Below are positions 8,197-15,020 of a stretch of DNA of 64,000 bases, one piece after another; position 1 is the stretch's first letter, and the number at the start of each line of letters is the position of its first letter. The DNA lies in NCBI RefSeq assembly GCF_009497155.1, contig NZ_WINI01000001.1, positions 186,001 through 250,000 of the forward strand, written 5' to 3'. Source of the DNA: Glaciimonas soli (GTDB lineage Bacteria; Pseudomonadota; Gammaproteobacteria; Burkholderiales; Burkholderiaceae_D). Both the position numbers and the translations under genes were made by a program. The notes beneath the pieces were generated by a model. It saw only the letters and a program-made list of their open reading frames with translations, was not told where the DNA came from and searched no databases.

Positions 8197-8790
8197 CTAG
8201 TTTATCCATACTTCTTTGTGTTTTCGTTTATAGCGCTTCTGATAAATCCGCTGCATCATTTTACGATGCTCAACGGAAACTGTGAATGTCGTTTTGTTAT
8301 CGAATGCTGCATATACAACACCAGACCTCAGCGCCTTTGCTTTTTTACCGTCCATCACCGCGCCAATTCCCCCCTTCGCAACTTGCGCAACAATTACATC
8401 AACAATTTCTGCCTTTAACGTCTCTGCATTCATTACGCTGACAAACTCGGTGCTCAACGCCGTATTTATTTTGTTGGTGACGTGCTTATCGATATCAGTA
8501 ATCACAGCATCTTTGTTAGTGATGTCGGTGAAATCAATTCCTGTCTTACGACTTACCTCACGCGTAAGCACGTCTTTAGTAACGAATTCATCGTCGCCTA
8601 TTTCAAAGCCGCTCTCACGCATCGCCGCTCTGACATGCACCATCATGCTATTTTCAAGTGTTGTGATGGTTTCATTAGCAATGCTTGATGCGTCGTAATT
8701 CCCAGCTTTCAATTGTTCTACGATGGAGTGCGCCACCTGCCCTGCCACCTCATCAAAAGCTGCTTTATATTTCACCTCAAATTTTCTCAT
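8197..8790 (-). CDS. Element 1 protein, paralogue A, with basic C-terminal tail
   Basis: 197 residues, start ATG 8790 beside the stop of the upstream gene. Its centre (TREVSRKTGIDFTDITNKDA, then DIDKHVTNKINTAL) matches the centre of the neighbouring gene product (TQAINKELGTSFNNVFDRDA, then DLEKIGIGQLNHAL), and both end in an aromatic-basic tail (YQKRYKRKHKEVWIN versus RARYRAKHKRMWVEK form). The two genes are therefore tandem paralogues. The tail could bind nucleic acid or a membrane. No known family recognised; a virion or DNA-condensing role is speculation. Confidence 0.65.
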   Translation of the reverse strand: MRKFEVKYKAAFDEVAGQVAHSIVEQLKAGNYDASSIANETITTLENSMMVHVRAAMRESGFEIGDDEFVTKDVLTREVSRKTGIDFTDITNKDAVITDIDKHVTNKINTALSTEFVSVMNAETLKAEIVDVIVAQVAKGGIGAVMDGKKAKALRSGVVYAAFDNKTTFTVSVEHRKMMQRIYQKRYKRKHKEVWIN

Positions 8791-8792
8791 CG

Positions 8793-9461
8793 CTATTTTT
8801 CCACCCACATACGTTTATGTTTAGCGCGGTATCGCGCCTGCCGTTCACGGTTTTTAATTGCTGCCGTGGTCATGATCAGAGGTTGCTTTTCTTGCGGTTT
8901 TAACTTGTCGTAATTGGCTTCAAACGCCATTGCCGCCGTGATGATGCGTTGCCGCGCACTCGCATCTATAAGGGTGCTTGCACCGCCTTCCATCGCTATT
9001 TTTACCTGTTCTGCAACGTAACCATGCATACGTTGGCGCAGTACATCCTGATCGTTCAAACCGGTAATGATTGGCTTGTCTGGTGGTGCGCCTAGCGCGT
9101 GGTTTAGCTGACCTATGCCAATTTTTTCCAAATCGTTTTTGAGCGCATCACGGTCAAACACATTGTTAAACGATGTACCTAACTCTTTGTTTATTGCTTG
9201 GGTTATCGATTTTTCAGTAATCACAAATTCACCATCATCATTCACTTCTAAATCAATCCCCACCAATGATGAAATTGCATAAGCTATTATTTTTTTCGAG
9301 TCCTTTTTCAACCAGTTTTTTATTTCGTTTTTGAACAGCCACCATAATTTATCAATAATATACAGCGCCCATGCATAAGCTCTTGCCCTAGCAATGACAG
9401 CTCCAGCAGCAGCCACTAATTCCACTAAAAATGCTATCAACTCAGGCAACAATGCGATCAT
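8793..9461 (-). CDS. Element 1 protein, paralogue B, membrane-anchored
   Basis: 222 residues. The first 22 are hydrophobic (MIALLPELIAFLVELVAAAG), followed by a Trp/Lys-rich amphipathic segment (LWWLFKNEIKNWLKKDSKK) that should lie at the membrane surface. The remainder is homologous to the product of the next gene and ends in the same basic aromatic tail. It follows a terminator hairpin, so its expression is likely lower than or separate from that of the lysis genes. Strong ribosome-binding site (GGGGGGAA) before ATG 9461. Function unknown. Confidence 0.65.
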   Translation of the reverse strand: MIALLPELIAFLVELVAAAGAVIARARAYAWALYIIDKLWWLFKNEIKNWLKKDSKKIIAYAISSLVGIDLEVNDDGEFVITEKSITQAINKELGTSFNNVFDRDALKNDLEKIGIGQLNHALGAPPDKPIITGLNDQDVLRQRMHGYVAEQVKIAMEGGASTLIDASARQRIITAAMAFEANYDKLKPQEKQPLIMTTAAIKNRERQARYRAKHKRMWVEK

Positions 9462-9473
9462 AATTTCCCCCCA

Positions 9474-9497
9474 TAAAAAAAGCCGGAATCAACCGGC
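9474..9497 (-). terminator. Intrinsic terminator after the lysis genes of element 1
   Basis: On the minus strand GCCGG-TTGATT-CCGGC is followed by seven or more T. It lies between the 47-residue membrane peptide gene and paralogue B. Confidence 0.75.
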
Positions 9498-9500
9498 CTT

Positions 9501-9644
9501 TTATTTCTCAATTCCCATTTTTGCTTCAATACGCGCCAGCCGTAATTCAATTTTCATCACGTATCTAAACGCTGCAAATTGGACGGCAACAGCATGCACA
9601 GCAAAGCCAGCTATTACCCCCCAAGGAATTTCATTAATTGGCAT
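9501..9644 (-). CDS. 47-residue membrane protein, holin- or spanin-like
   Basis: 47 residues: a hydrophobic N-terminal helix (IPWGVIAGFAVHAVAVQFAA) followed by a charged amphipathic tail (MKIELRLARIEAKMGIEK). Its ATG overlaps the end of the preceding holin-like gene, indicating translational coupling. One membrane span plus a short charged helix is common in small phage lysis accessory proteins. No sequence family is recognised; the assignment rests on position behind endolysin and holin-like genes. Confidence 0.55.
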   Translation of the reverse strand: MPINEIPWGVIAGFAVHAVAVQFAAFRYVMKIELRLARIEAKMGIEK

Positions 9645-9834
9645 CGCCAGCGCCAGCTACAGCGCTATCAACCCCATGACGTACCGTTGCACCCAGCACG
9701 CTAGTTAAGATCATTTGCGCTGCCGCAAAATACGACAGCCCGCCAGTCAGTACGCCAGCCACAGCACCTAGCACGCCCAGCCCCGCAGTGATGTACGTTT
9801 TTTTACCTGCTAATGCTCCAAAAATAGACAACAT
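9634..9834 (-). CDS. Holin-like small membrane protein
   Basis: 66 residues with two hydrophobic segments (TYITAGLGVLGAVAGVLTGG and YFAAAQMILTSVLGATV). The start MLSIFGALAGKKTYITAGLG resembles a common phage holin pattern in which GK.TY precedes the first membrane helix. It directly follows the M15 endolysin gene and has an AAGGGG ribosome-binding site. It should form the membrane lesion that lets the endolysin reach the peptidoglycan. The family assignment is by pattern and context. Confidence 0.6.
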   Translation of the reverse strand: MLSIFGALAGKKTYITAGLGVLGAVAGVLTGGLSYFAAAQMILTSVLGATVRHGVDSAVAGAGDAN

Positions 9835-9836
9835 TT

Positions 9837-10220
9837 TTACCCCTTAAATTGAAAATGTGGAAACTCTCTAAAATGCACCCAACGCCCCGCCCATTCAAAG
9901 CCTGCGGCTTCTCCTAGTGCTCCCATTTTTTGCCAAAGTGCGATTTCTTCGGCGCTCTCATTGCCACACAACTTCCCATTCACCAGTGGATAAACATCCA
10001 GCGCACGACGCACGTTGTGTAATGACTGCCCTGCCCTTGCATCGGTCACTATTCGACCTGGCGTAGTACGGCCTTGCGCGTAGAGCGCCGCTTGCTCTTC
10101 ATCGGTGCGATAGGTGCATGAAACGACCGTTGAAATACCGGCTTTTTCACACGCCGCAAGAAATGTTTTTGCCATTTCTGCGACGTGTGGCAAGAGAGCA
10201 TCTAATGATCGGTCAGCCAT
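9837..10220 (-). CDS. M15-family L-Ala-D-Glu type peptidase (endolysin)
   Basis: 127 residues, the typical size of single-domain phage M15 endolysins. Visible motifs are SCTYRTDEEQAALYAQGRT, then SLHNVRRALDVYP (the S.H......D zinc-binding pattern), and WVHFREFPHFQF with the last zinc-ligand His. It lacks a signal peptide, so it needs a holin, which the next two genes could supply. It cleaves peptide cross-links of peptidoglycan. A lysis enzyme argues that element 1 is released by lysis, unlike the extruded inovirus next to it. Confidence 0.85.
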   Translation of the reverse strand: MADRSLDALLPHVAEMAKTFLAACEKAGISTVVSCTYRTDEEQAALYAQGRTTPGRIVTDARAGQSLHNVRRALDVYPLVNGKLCGNESAEEIALWQKMGALGEAAGFEWAGRWVHFREFPHFQFKG

Positions 10221-10222
10221 GA

Positions 10223-10828
10223 TTACGCTGTTGCTGCCGGAGCTGCAACCGGTGCGACTGGCGCATGCGCTGTCGCTGCTACAACCGGTGTAACTGGCGC
10301 ATGCGCTGTAGCTGGTGCCGTCAGCGCTGCAAGGCTTGCATTCAGGCTGGCGACGTAGCTCGTCATCAACGTGATCACATCGTTATAACCTTGCAGCGCC
10401 GCTTGCTCTGCACTGTTACCGGTCGCCCAGCCCAGAGAGGTTGCCGACGCTACCAATGCCTGATTTTTCGTCAGGACTGCATTAGCGGCGGTAATGTCTT
10501 TATTGAGCGTAGTCGTTTCGCTTGCAATGGCTTTGGTCGGGTCTGTACTAGCCACCGCTTTTGTTGCCAGTGCATCGGATGGCATCGACACAGTGATGGT
10601 GTTTCCTTGCTGCATGAATTTGCCGACGAATTTTGCCGTTGCACCAGCATCCGCATAGGTCTTGATTTTGCCGTTCGTGTCGTAAGTGCTGTAACTACCA
10701 TTGCTGTCCGTCACTACGGCATTGTATTTTGGTTTCTTTGCACCGTTCGACGTTAATACTACGGTGACATCACCCACCAATGCGGTGAGGTCTTTTGCAA
10801 AAATTGTTTGCGCTACCAATGTACTCAT
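10223..10828 (-). CDS. Putative major structural protein of element 1
   Basis: 201 residues, no known family recognised. The first half is beta-rich (VGDVTVVLTSNG, AVVTDSNGSYSTYDTNGKIK). The second half is Ala/Thr/Leu-rich helix and ends in a low-complexity Ala-Pro tail with two copies of ATAHAP. The gene has its own intergenic region with a very long hairpin that overlaps its ribosome-binding site and a second hairpin upstream, while most other genes of the element abut one another. That setting, and the simple composition, fit an abundant virion protein, but this is inference. Confidence 0.55.
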   Translation of the reverse strand: MSTLVAQTIFAKDLTALVGDVTVVLTSNGAKKPKYNAVVTDSNGSYSTYDTNGKIKTYADAGATAKFVGKFMQQGNTITVSMPSDALATKAVASTDPTKAIASETTTLNKDITAANAVLTKNQALVASATSLGWATGNSAEQAALQGYNDVITLMTSYVASLNASLAALTAPATAHAPVTPVVAATAHAPVAPVAAPAATA

Positions 10829-10830
10829 GA

Positions 10831-10892
10831 TTACTCCATTTATATTTCACATAGTGGGAAATTCCACGATATGAAATATAAATGGAGTAATA
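10831..10892 (-). promoter_or_regulatory. Long imperfect hairpin covering the ribosome-binding site
   Basis: Perfect 20-bp arms (10831-10850 and 10873-10892) enclose a further GTGG/CCAC stem and a six-base loop. On the minus-strand transcript the last arm holds the GGAG of the 10828 start, so the hairpin could hide that ribosome-binding site, block upstream nucleases, or act as a DNA cruciform. No T-run follows, so it is not a standard terminator. Confidence 0.7.
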
Positions 10893-10902
10893 GTTTTTGT
10901 AA

Positions 10903-10924
10903 ATCAATATTTATAAATTGATTG
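10903..10924 (-). promoter_or_regulatory. Second AT-rich hairpin in the same gap
   Basis: AATCAAT and ATTGATT arms around an AT-rich loop, just after the 10932 gene. It may help end the upstream transcript or be part of a promoter or origin region. Confidence 0.4.
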
Positions 10925-10931
10925 TTGTTAC

Positions 10932-11696
10932 CTAAAAATTGCCGCTCGCCTCTAATGCCATGCGACGCTGAACCTCGTTTAGTTCGTCCAGCAATGCCTG
11001 CGTAACTAGGCTTCTTTTCGATTCATCGGCAAATTTGCGACGAGGTGTGAGCGCCAAACTAGCACTTACTCTTTCTGCATATTTACCCATGCCAGCCAAT
11101 TTACGCTTAAGCGGCGCACCGGTTTTAGGGCGGTTTTGTGCATCACGTTCCATATTGTGATCTATCCATTTTTGCGCGTTAGCAGTACTAGAAAAGCCGT
11201 AAGTGTCACCATTCACACGCCCCAGATATTGGATAGTTGCTCCTGCTACCAAAATGCCGTAACCATGATAGTCATAGCCATTTGTCGGGCTAGGGTAATA
11301 CCGCCCCCAATCCACATGGTATGTCCACCATGCAACCGCGTCCCCAGCGGCGGTATATGCGGCAACATATTTTTCAAATAACGACTCATCCTGCGCCGCC
11401 CAGCTAGTCCCTCTAGACCAACAGCTTGCGATGTCGTCTACATAAGCACTATTATTCGACGCTACGCCGACACTTGCCCGCCATACCTGATAGTCATTTA
11501 CCGCTGCATAGCCTGTGCTATTAGGATAAGTTTTCAACGACACCGTCGCTGACGAAGCTTCCACAAATTTACCTTGAAAGCCGCCAAGCAGCCCTTTTTT
11601 ACCAATGTAAATCTGCCCCTGATATTCAAATGGTTGCGACAAATAAAGACCACTTTTGATCTTTTCTATCGTCACTAACGGCATGCTTATATTCAT
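10932..11696 (-). CDS. Unknown protein of element 1, possible capsid or spike
   Basis: 254 residues, no family recognised. The first 190 residues are aromatic- and Gly/Ser/Tyr-rich with many predicted beta strands (YLSQPFEYQGQIYIGKKGLL, WWTYHVDWGRYYPSPTNGYD). The C-terminal 60 are basic and helical (RKLAGMGKYAERVSASLALT, then RKFADESKR). No signal peptide or membrane span. It is the largest non-Rep protein of the element and so a candidate capsid or receptor-binding protein. It starts 4 bp after the stop of the preceding gene. Confidence 0.6.
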   Translation of the reverse strand: MNISMPLVTIEKIKSGLYLSQPFEYQGQIYIGKKGLLGGFQGKFVEASSATVSLKTYPNSTGYAAVNDYQVWRASVGVASNNSAYVDDIASCWSRGTSWAAQDESLFEKYVAAYTAAGDAVAWWTYHVDWGRYYPSPTNGYDYHGYGILVAGATIQYLGRVNGDTYGFSSTANAQKWIDHNMERDAQNRPKTGAPLKRKLAGMGKYAERVSASLALTPRRKFADESKRSLVTQALLDELNEVQRRMALEASGNF

Positions 11697-11699
11697 AGG

Positions 11700-12233
11700 T
11701 CACCCACCACTCGGTGTTACCGTGGCATCGGTTGATCCATCCGGTAACGTGCCGTTTTGCGCCAGCGTTAGCACCCCTTGCGCTGCCTGTATTTCATTTG
11801 TCAAGTCATTGACGCGCTGTGTTTTATGAGCACTACCTGCCCATGTGGAATTGATGGTCGCCAATGTTGCCGTATCAGCAGTTACCACCGTTTGCGCCGC
11901 CGTCGCCAAGCTCGCCAATTTTGTTGCTGCCGCCGCTAATTCTGCCGTTGACTGAGCAGGTTTGCCGCACAGATTGCCAAAATCGACCACAGTGATAGCG
12001 AACGTTTGTAATACCTTGCACGAACGCCGCACAAAACTTTCCACATCAGCCAATCCCGACAACCGGCGCGGCTTAAAACCGTCAGTGCATAGCACGTAGT
12101 TGCTCCCGCCATCCATCGTAAAACCTGCGCTAAATCGCGCCGGATTCTTGGAAAGCAGCGTCAAAGTTACCTGCAAATCTCCGGCTTTTCGCAACATCCG
12201 AGCTAGCACGCTCTGTCCCACATATACATCCAT
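11700..12233 (-). CDS. Unknown protein of element 1
   Basis: 177 residues from ATG 12233, which has an AAAGGA ribosome-binding site six bases upstream; a longer frame up to 12359 lacks a good start and runs into the terminator region. The N-terminal half is a compact beta/alpha domain (VYVGQSVLARMLRKAGDLQV, FSAGFTMDGGSNYVLCTDG). The C-terminal half is a long Ala/Thr-rich helix with a coiled-coil look (ATKLASLATAAQTVVTADTA). No known family. First gene after the Rep terminator and probably the start of the late operon. Confidence 0.6.
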   Translation of the reverse strand: MDVYVGQSVLARMLRKAGDLQVTLTLLSKNPARFSAGFTMDGGSNYVLCTDGFKPRRLSGLADVESFVRRSCKVLQTFAITVVDFGNLCGKPAQSTAELAAAATKLASLATAAQTVVTADTATLATINSTWAGSAHKTQRVNDLTNEIQAAQGVLTLAQNGTLPDGSTDATVTPSGG

Positions 12234-12342
12234 ATCCCGTCCTTTTTTCTCTGTAACCCTGTTTGAATAGGCAAATTGAGGCTGTTTATTCGTCTCACCC
12301 CCGACTAATGCCGCCCACAGTCCACCATTTATAGCTTCCCCG

Positions 12343-12404
12343 GCGTTATCAATGAGCACTTAGCTAAAACCCCGTTTTTGGCGGGGCGTTATCTATGAGC
12401 ACTT
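12343..12404. repeat. 19-bp direct repeat flanking a terminator
   Basis: GCGTTATCAATGAGCACTT at 12343-12361 and the same with one change at 12386-12404, on either side of the terminator. It may have arisen by a small duplication, or recombination between the copies could remove the terminator. Confidence 0.7.
12366..12386 (-). terminator. Intrinsic terminator after the Rep gene
   Basis: On the minus strand CCCCG with a CCAAAAA loop and CGGGG is followed by TTTT. It lies downstream of the Rep stop at 12464 and before the late genes, so it should separate replication from late transcription. Confidence 0.75.
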
Positions 12405-12463
12405 TTTGCATTGCTTCGGCTATTTTGGCGCTATTTACAATAGCTAAATTCTATTGATAAATG

Positions 12464-14248
12464 TTACGTCATTTGCTTTGACTCATGGAAATATTTTTCA
12501 CGATGCGAAATGTTGATGCCGCCATTCGTGCCGGAAATGTCGCCCTGCGTACACTTATTTACACGAGTCCGAGGAAGGTCAAAAGCCACCCCAACACCGG
12601 CGGCATTTTTTCTATCTCCTGTGACAAGTTTCCATTGATAGCGCTGGGAATAAAACACCACACCATAGTCGTAGACGCATTCCACCCCGTACGGCATTAG
12701 TTTGTCGGTTTCCTCATAGCGGCCTAATACACGGGTTTCCCTGATCGCCAGTGATAACATCCGCAGTGCTCGTGGCACTATCGCGCCGCCCTGCACTTTG
12801 AGATACCTCGCAAAATCTGCACGTTGTCCCAGTTCGTCGTCACGTTGCACCGCCGCCCATGCGGTTTTCATTTGATCGCTGGCATACGTGACCATTTCTT
12901 TTTTGATGCGGCGCAGCTCACGCCACACACCTACCGGCGCACCGCCGATTTGCTGAAACTGGCGTATGCTCCAACACGCCGCCCATGCCTCTACCCGTTG
13001 TGATGGCTGTATTTCTACGTCACCTACATAGTCTGGTGTGACGACATTTCCCTCAGTTGTTTTATGATCGCCCACGTTTGCGCCGTCGATATTTTTAGAG
13101 ATGTACTTGGCTATATAACCTGATGCACTACCCAAAGCAGGATCTATTTTCTTAGCGTCGAAACGGTATTTAAATGCACCTGTTTCGCCACGATCAGCAC
13201 GCCATGCATAGCGCTTAAAGATGCGGCACGTACGCACGGATAAATCGGTCAAGTGAGACAGCTTTTCAGAGGTGCGGCGCACGAATAGCAGCAAGTGCCA
13301 ATGTGGGCAACCGTCATGGTGCGGCTCTGCAATCCGGAAACCATATACACCAATACCGGCGCGGGCTAACGAGGCACGAATCAGCGTCCACAGCTTGCAA
13401 AGATAGTCCTGTGCATCGCGTGGCGTTGCCCCTTCAAATTTCTTGTTGGCGCTACCATCATAACGATGCGTTGCGTGAAAACGTGACGGGCAAGTCAACG
13501 TTAAAAACAAGCCCTCATCGCCGCTTTCTATGGCGATATCTTCAAAGCCTTTCATGCGTAGCATCAGTTCGCCGCGACGAATAGTTTTATTAGAAGTCGA
13601 TTTTGCAGACAGTTCGGCCAGCGTATACGTGTGGCCTTTTTCATTTTCCATCACGACCGATTCCAATGCAGCCGCGTTGCGCCGGTTCTGCGATAAACGC
13701 CGCAATACAGTGTCAGTGCTTGCATAGGGTTCCACCCGATATTGCACGTAACCTAATCGGATATTTCCCGCTTCAAAGGCGCGGCCATGTCGTTTGCGCA
13801 GTTGTCGCCGCCACCAACGCGGGTCAATCACACGTGCCACTACCTGAGATAATTTATACACATCCGGCCAGCGTGAAGGCGGCGAAATGCTGTATTCAGC
13901 ACACTCACAAGCGATGATTTTAAAGGCGTGCGCGTCCCCACTCGCCGCCCATAATGCGGTTGAAACTTGCGCCGCTGCCTTGTCTGCCAGTGCGCAAATA
14001 TCGCCATCATCAGCGGACAAATCCAAGCCTTCTGGCACATAGTCTGCCAGGTAGGTGTTGAGTATTCCCCAGCCGATAGGCTCATAGATTTTTTGCGTAG
14101 AAAACCACTTCATGGATTCCACGATGCGCGACGTTAAACGGGTTCGCCACTTGTGCGGCACCCGTTGCAACTCCCTGTTAAATGGCCGTGATTTGATGAA
14201 AGATTGATGTAATACCGAAGGCGATAAAACGATGCGCTTAGACTGCAT
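12464..14248 (-). CDS. HUH-family replication endonuclease (P2 gpA-like)
   Basis: 594 residues. The central region holds the rolling-circle motifs: ALF-type strand GLFLTLTCPSRFH (motif 1), the metal-binding HUH pair in CPHWHLLLF (motif 2), and SGYIAKYISKN with two tyrosines four apart (motif 3), the superfamily 1 arrangement of P2 gpA, phiX174 A and PM2 P12. It should nick the origin and start rolling-circle replication. The ATG at 14248 overlaps the preceding gene by 11 bp, which fits coupled translation; a longer frame to 14419 would bury that gene. Much larger than the inovirus Rep at 15367 and not closely related to it. Confidence 0.88.
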   Translation of the reverse strand: MQSKRIVLSPSVLHQSFIKSRPFNRELQRVPHKWRTRLTSRIVESMKWFSTQKIYEPIGWGILNTYLADYVPEGLDLSADDGDICALADKAAAQVSTALWAASGDAHAFKIIACECAEYSISPPSRWPDVYKLSQVVARVIDPRWWRRQLRKRHGRAFEAGNIRLGYVQYRVEPYASTDTVLRRLSQNRRNAAALESVVMENEKGHTYTLAELSAKSTSNKTIRRGELMLRMKGFEDIAIESGDEGLFLTLTCPSRFHATHRYDGSANKKFEGATPRDAQDYLCKLWTLIRASLARAGIGVYGFRIAEPHHDGCPHWHLLLFVRRTSEKLSHLTDLSVRTCRIFKRYAWRADRGETGAFKYRFDAKKIDPALGSASGYIAKYISKNIDGANVGDHKTTEGNVVTPDYVGDVEIQPSQRVEAWAACWSIRQFQQIGGAPVGVWRELRRIKKEMVTYASDQMKTAWAAVQRDDELGQRADFARYLKVQGGAIVPRALRMLSLAIRETRVLGRYEETDKLMPYGVECVYDYGVVFYSQRYQWKLVTGDRKNAAGVGVAFDLPRTRVNKCTQGDISGTNGGINISHREKYFHESKQMT

Positions 14249-14585
14249 TGAGCACCCGTTCAAATACCCGCACCGCAGCCAATGCCGCCGCTTTAATGGC
14301 GGCACGTTCTGCATCGTTAAAAGAGTGGATTGGCTGATCGTATCGCTCAACATCCACCCCCGCTGCACGTAACACCGAGCGCCGCGCATTAGTGGGCGTG
14401 GTTCCCCATGATTGCGCAATCAGGCGCTGCACCTTACTCACGTCATCACGGATTTTTATTTGGCTACGCACCACCGCTAAGTGCGCGCGCGCATCCTCTG
14501 CCGGCGTTGGCGGCAATCCGGTTTCACGCGCCTGCAAGATTGGCGTTGCTGATGCGAATGACAGGTGGTTTTCTATCATCACCAT
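14238..14585 (-). CDS. Unknown 116-residue protein before Rep (element 1)
   Basis: Starts at ATG 14585 (AAAGGGG upstream). Largely helical with a basic, HTH-compatible centre (SKVQRLIAQSWGTTPTNARR, then VLRAAGVDVERYD) and an Ala-rich C-terminus. It overlaps both neighbours (1 bp with the upstream membrane peptide frame, 11 bp with Rep). No family recognised; an accessory replication or regulatory protein is plausible from position. A longer version from an ATG near 14660 is possible. Confidence 0.55.
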   Translation of the reverse strand: MVMIENHLSFASATPILQARETGLPPTPAEDARAHLAVVRSQIKIRDDVSKVQRLIAQSWGTTPTNARRSVLRAAGVDVERYDQPIHSFNDAERAAIKAAALAAVRVFERVLNAV

Positions 14586-14818
14586 CACCCCTTTACCCAG
14601 CCGAGCGCGACCAACAACATCGGCCCACCCATAGCGAGTCCGCACAGCAGTGCAGACCATAACCACTCCCAGTTTGACGGGGGTGTGTACAAATTGTCTG
14701 AGTGAAAATCTAGGTGCGAATCCTCAGTAGACAAAATGTCTTTGAGAAAACAAATGATGATTTGTAATGGGGTTTTTTTGCGGTCAACCGACGAGAATAT
14801 TTTGCGTTTAATAGACAA
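14585..14818 (-). CDS. Possible small membrane protein at the operon start
   Basis: A 77-codon frame whose last 35 residues look like a real membrane peptide (PPSNWEWLWSALLCGLAMGG followed by a hydrophobic LLVALGW and a Lys end). The upstream part starts with TTG inside an operator-like palindrome and contains two further operator copies, so the true start is probably later, perhaps the TTG at 14692. No clear ribosome-binding site. Function unknown. Confidence 0.35.
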   Translation of the reverse strand: MSIKRKIFSSVDRKKTPLQIIICFLKDILSTEDSHLDFHSDNLYTPPSNWEWLWSALLCGLAMGGPMLLVALGWVKG

Positions 14819-14825
14819 TTTGTCC
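14687..14825. promoter_or_regulatory. Three operator-like palindromes, copies 2-4
   Basis: GTACAAATTGTCT at 14687-14699, AGACAAAATGTCT at 14729-14741 and AGACAATTTGTCC at 14813-14825. Together with the copy at 6969 they define the consensus AGACAAATTGTCT. They lie at the start of the minus-strand Rep operon and are well placed to repress it. Confidence 0.6.
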
Positions 14826-14847
14826 TGCCTTCTTCAGCCCTGAGTGT

Positions 14848-14886
14848 GGCTTGAAAGCGAGGACTGGTGCGGCTTTCAAGCCGCAC
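14848..14886. promoter_or_regulatory. Two mutually exclusive hairpins, possible origin or switch
   Basis: GGCTTGAAAG (14848-14857) can pair with CTTTCAAGCC (14873-14882), and GTGCGGCTT (14867-14875) with AAGCCGCAC (14878-14886). Both stems are perfect and share bases, so only one can form. The site lies between the Rep operon and the att-like site, where a rolling-circle origin or an RNA switch would fit. Confidence 0.5.
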
Positions 14887-14903
14887 TGATCGGTATTTCC
14901 ATA

Positions 14904-14931
14904 ATTCAACAGGTTATAAATTATACGAACT
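14904..14931. other. att-like XerCD site between elements 1 and 2
   Basis: An 11-6-11 site in the same orientation as dif: left arm ATTCAACAGGT (degenerate), centre TATAAA (identical), right arm TTATACGAACT (9 of 11 identical to the dif arm). This one-good-arm pattern is usual for phage attP sites used by XerC. Confidence 0.6.
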
Positions 14932-14981
14932 TGAATAGTCGAAATACTGGAAAGAAACACAGTTACATTCACTTACAGACC

Positions 14982-15005
14982 AGACCAAAATCTGGTCTTT
15001 TTTTT
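14982..15005 (+). terminator. Intrinsic terminator between att and the element 2 regulator
   Basis: AGACCA-AAATC-TGGTCT followed by seven T on the plus strand. In the integrated state it sits in front of the 15021 gene; in the circular form it would end transcripts that come from the 21563 regulator gene across the att site. Confidence 0.75.
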
Positions 15006-15020
15006 GTCCAAAAGGAAAAT

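Larger units (their letters stand above)
6930..14903. mobile_element. Element 1: putative dif-integrated HUH-Rep phage-like element, about 8.0 kb
   Basis: Bounded on the left by the dif-like site at 6930 and on the right by the degenerate copy at 14904, which has the same TATAAA centre. It contains one plus-strand regulator near the left end and about twelve minus-strand genes in the order (transcription direction): small membrane protein, 116-residue protein, HUH Rep, terminator, three unknown proteins, M15 endolysin, holin-like protein, small membrane protein, terminator, two paralogues, a duplicated membrane protein and a small charged protein. No Zot, terminase, portal, tail or integrase gene is present. 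Operator-like palindromes occur at both ends. I read it as a temperate non-filamentous phage, or a satellite, that uses host XerCD. The module type and boundaries are inference. Confidence 0.6.

Noticed and set aside
12234-12359. N-terminal extension of the 11700 gene product up to 12359
   Set aside because: It would start with GTG inside a direct repeat beside the terminator, has no ribosome-binding site, and the ATG at 12233 has an excellent one.
14249-14419. N-terminal extension of the element 1 Rep to 14419
   Set aside because: It lies wholly inside the 14238-14585 gene on the same strand; the ATG at 14248 gives normal coupled overlap.
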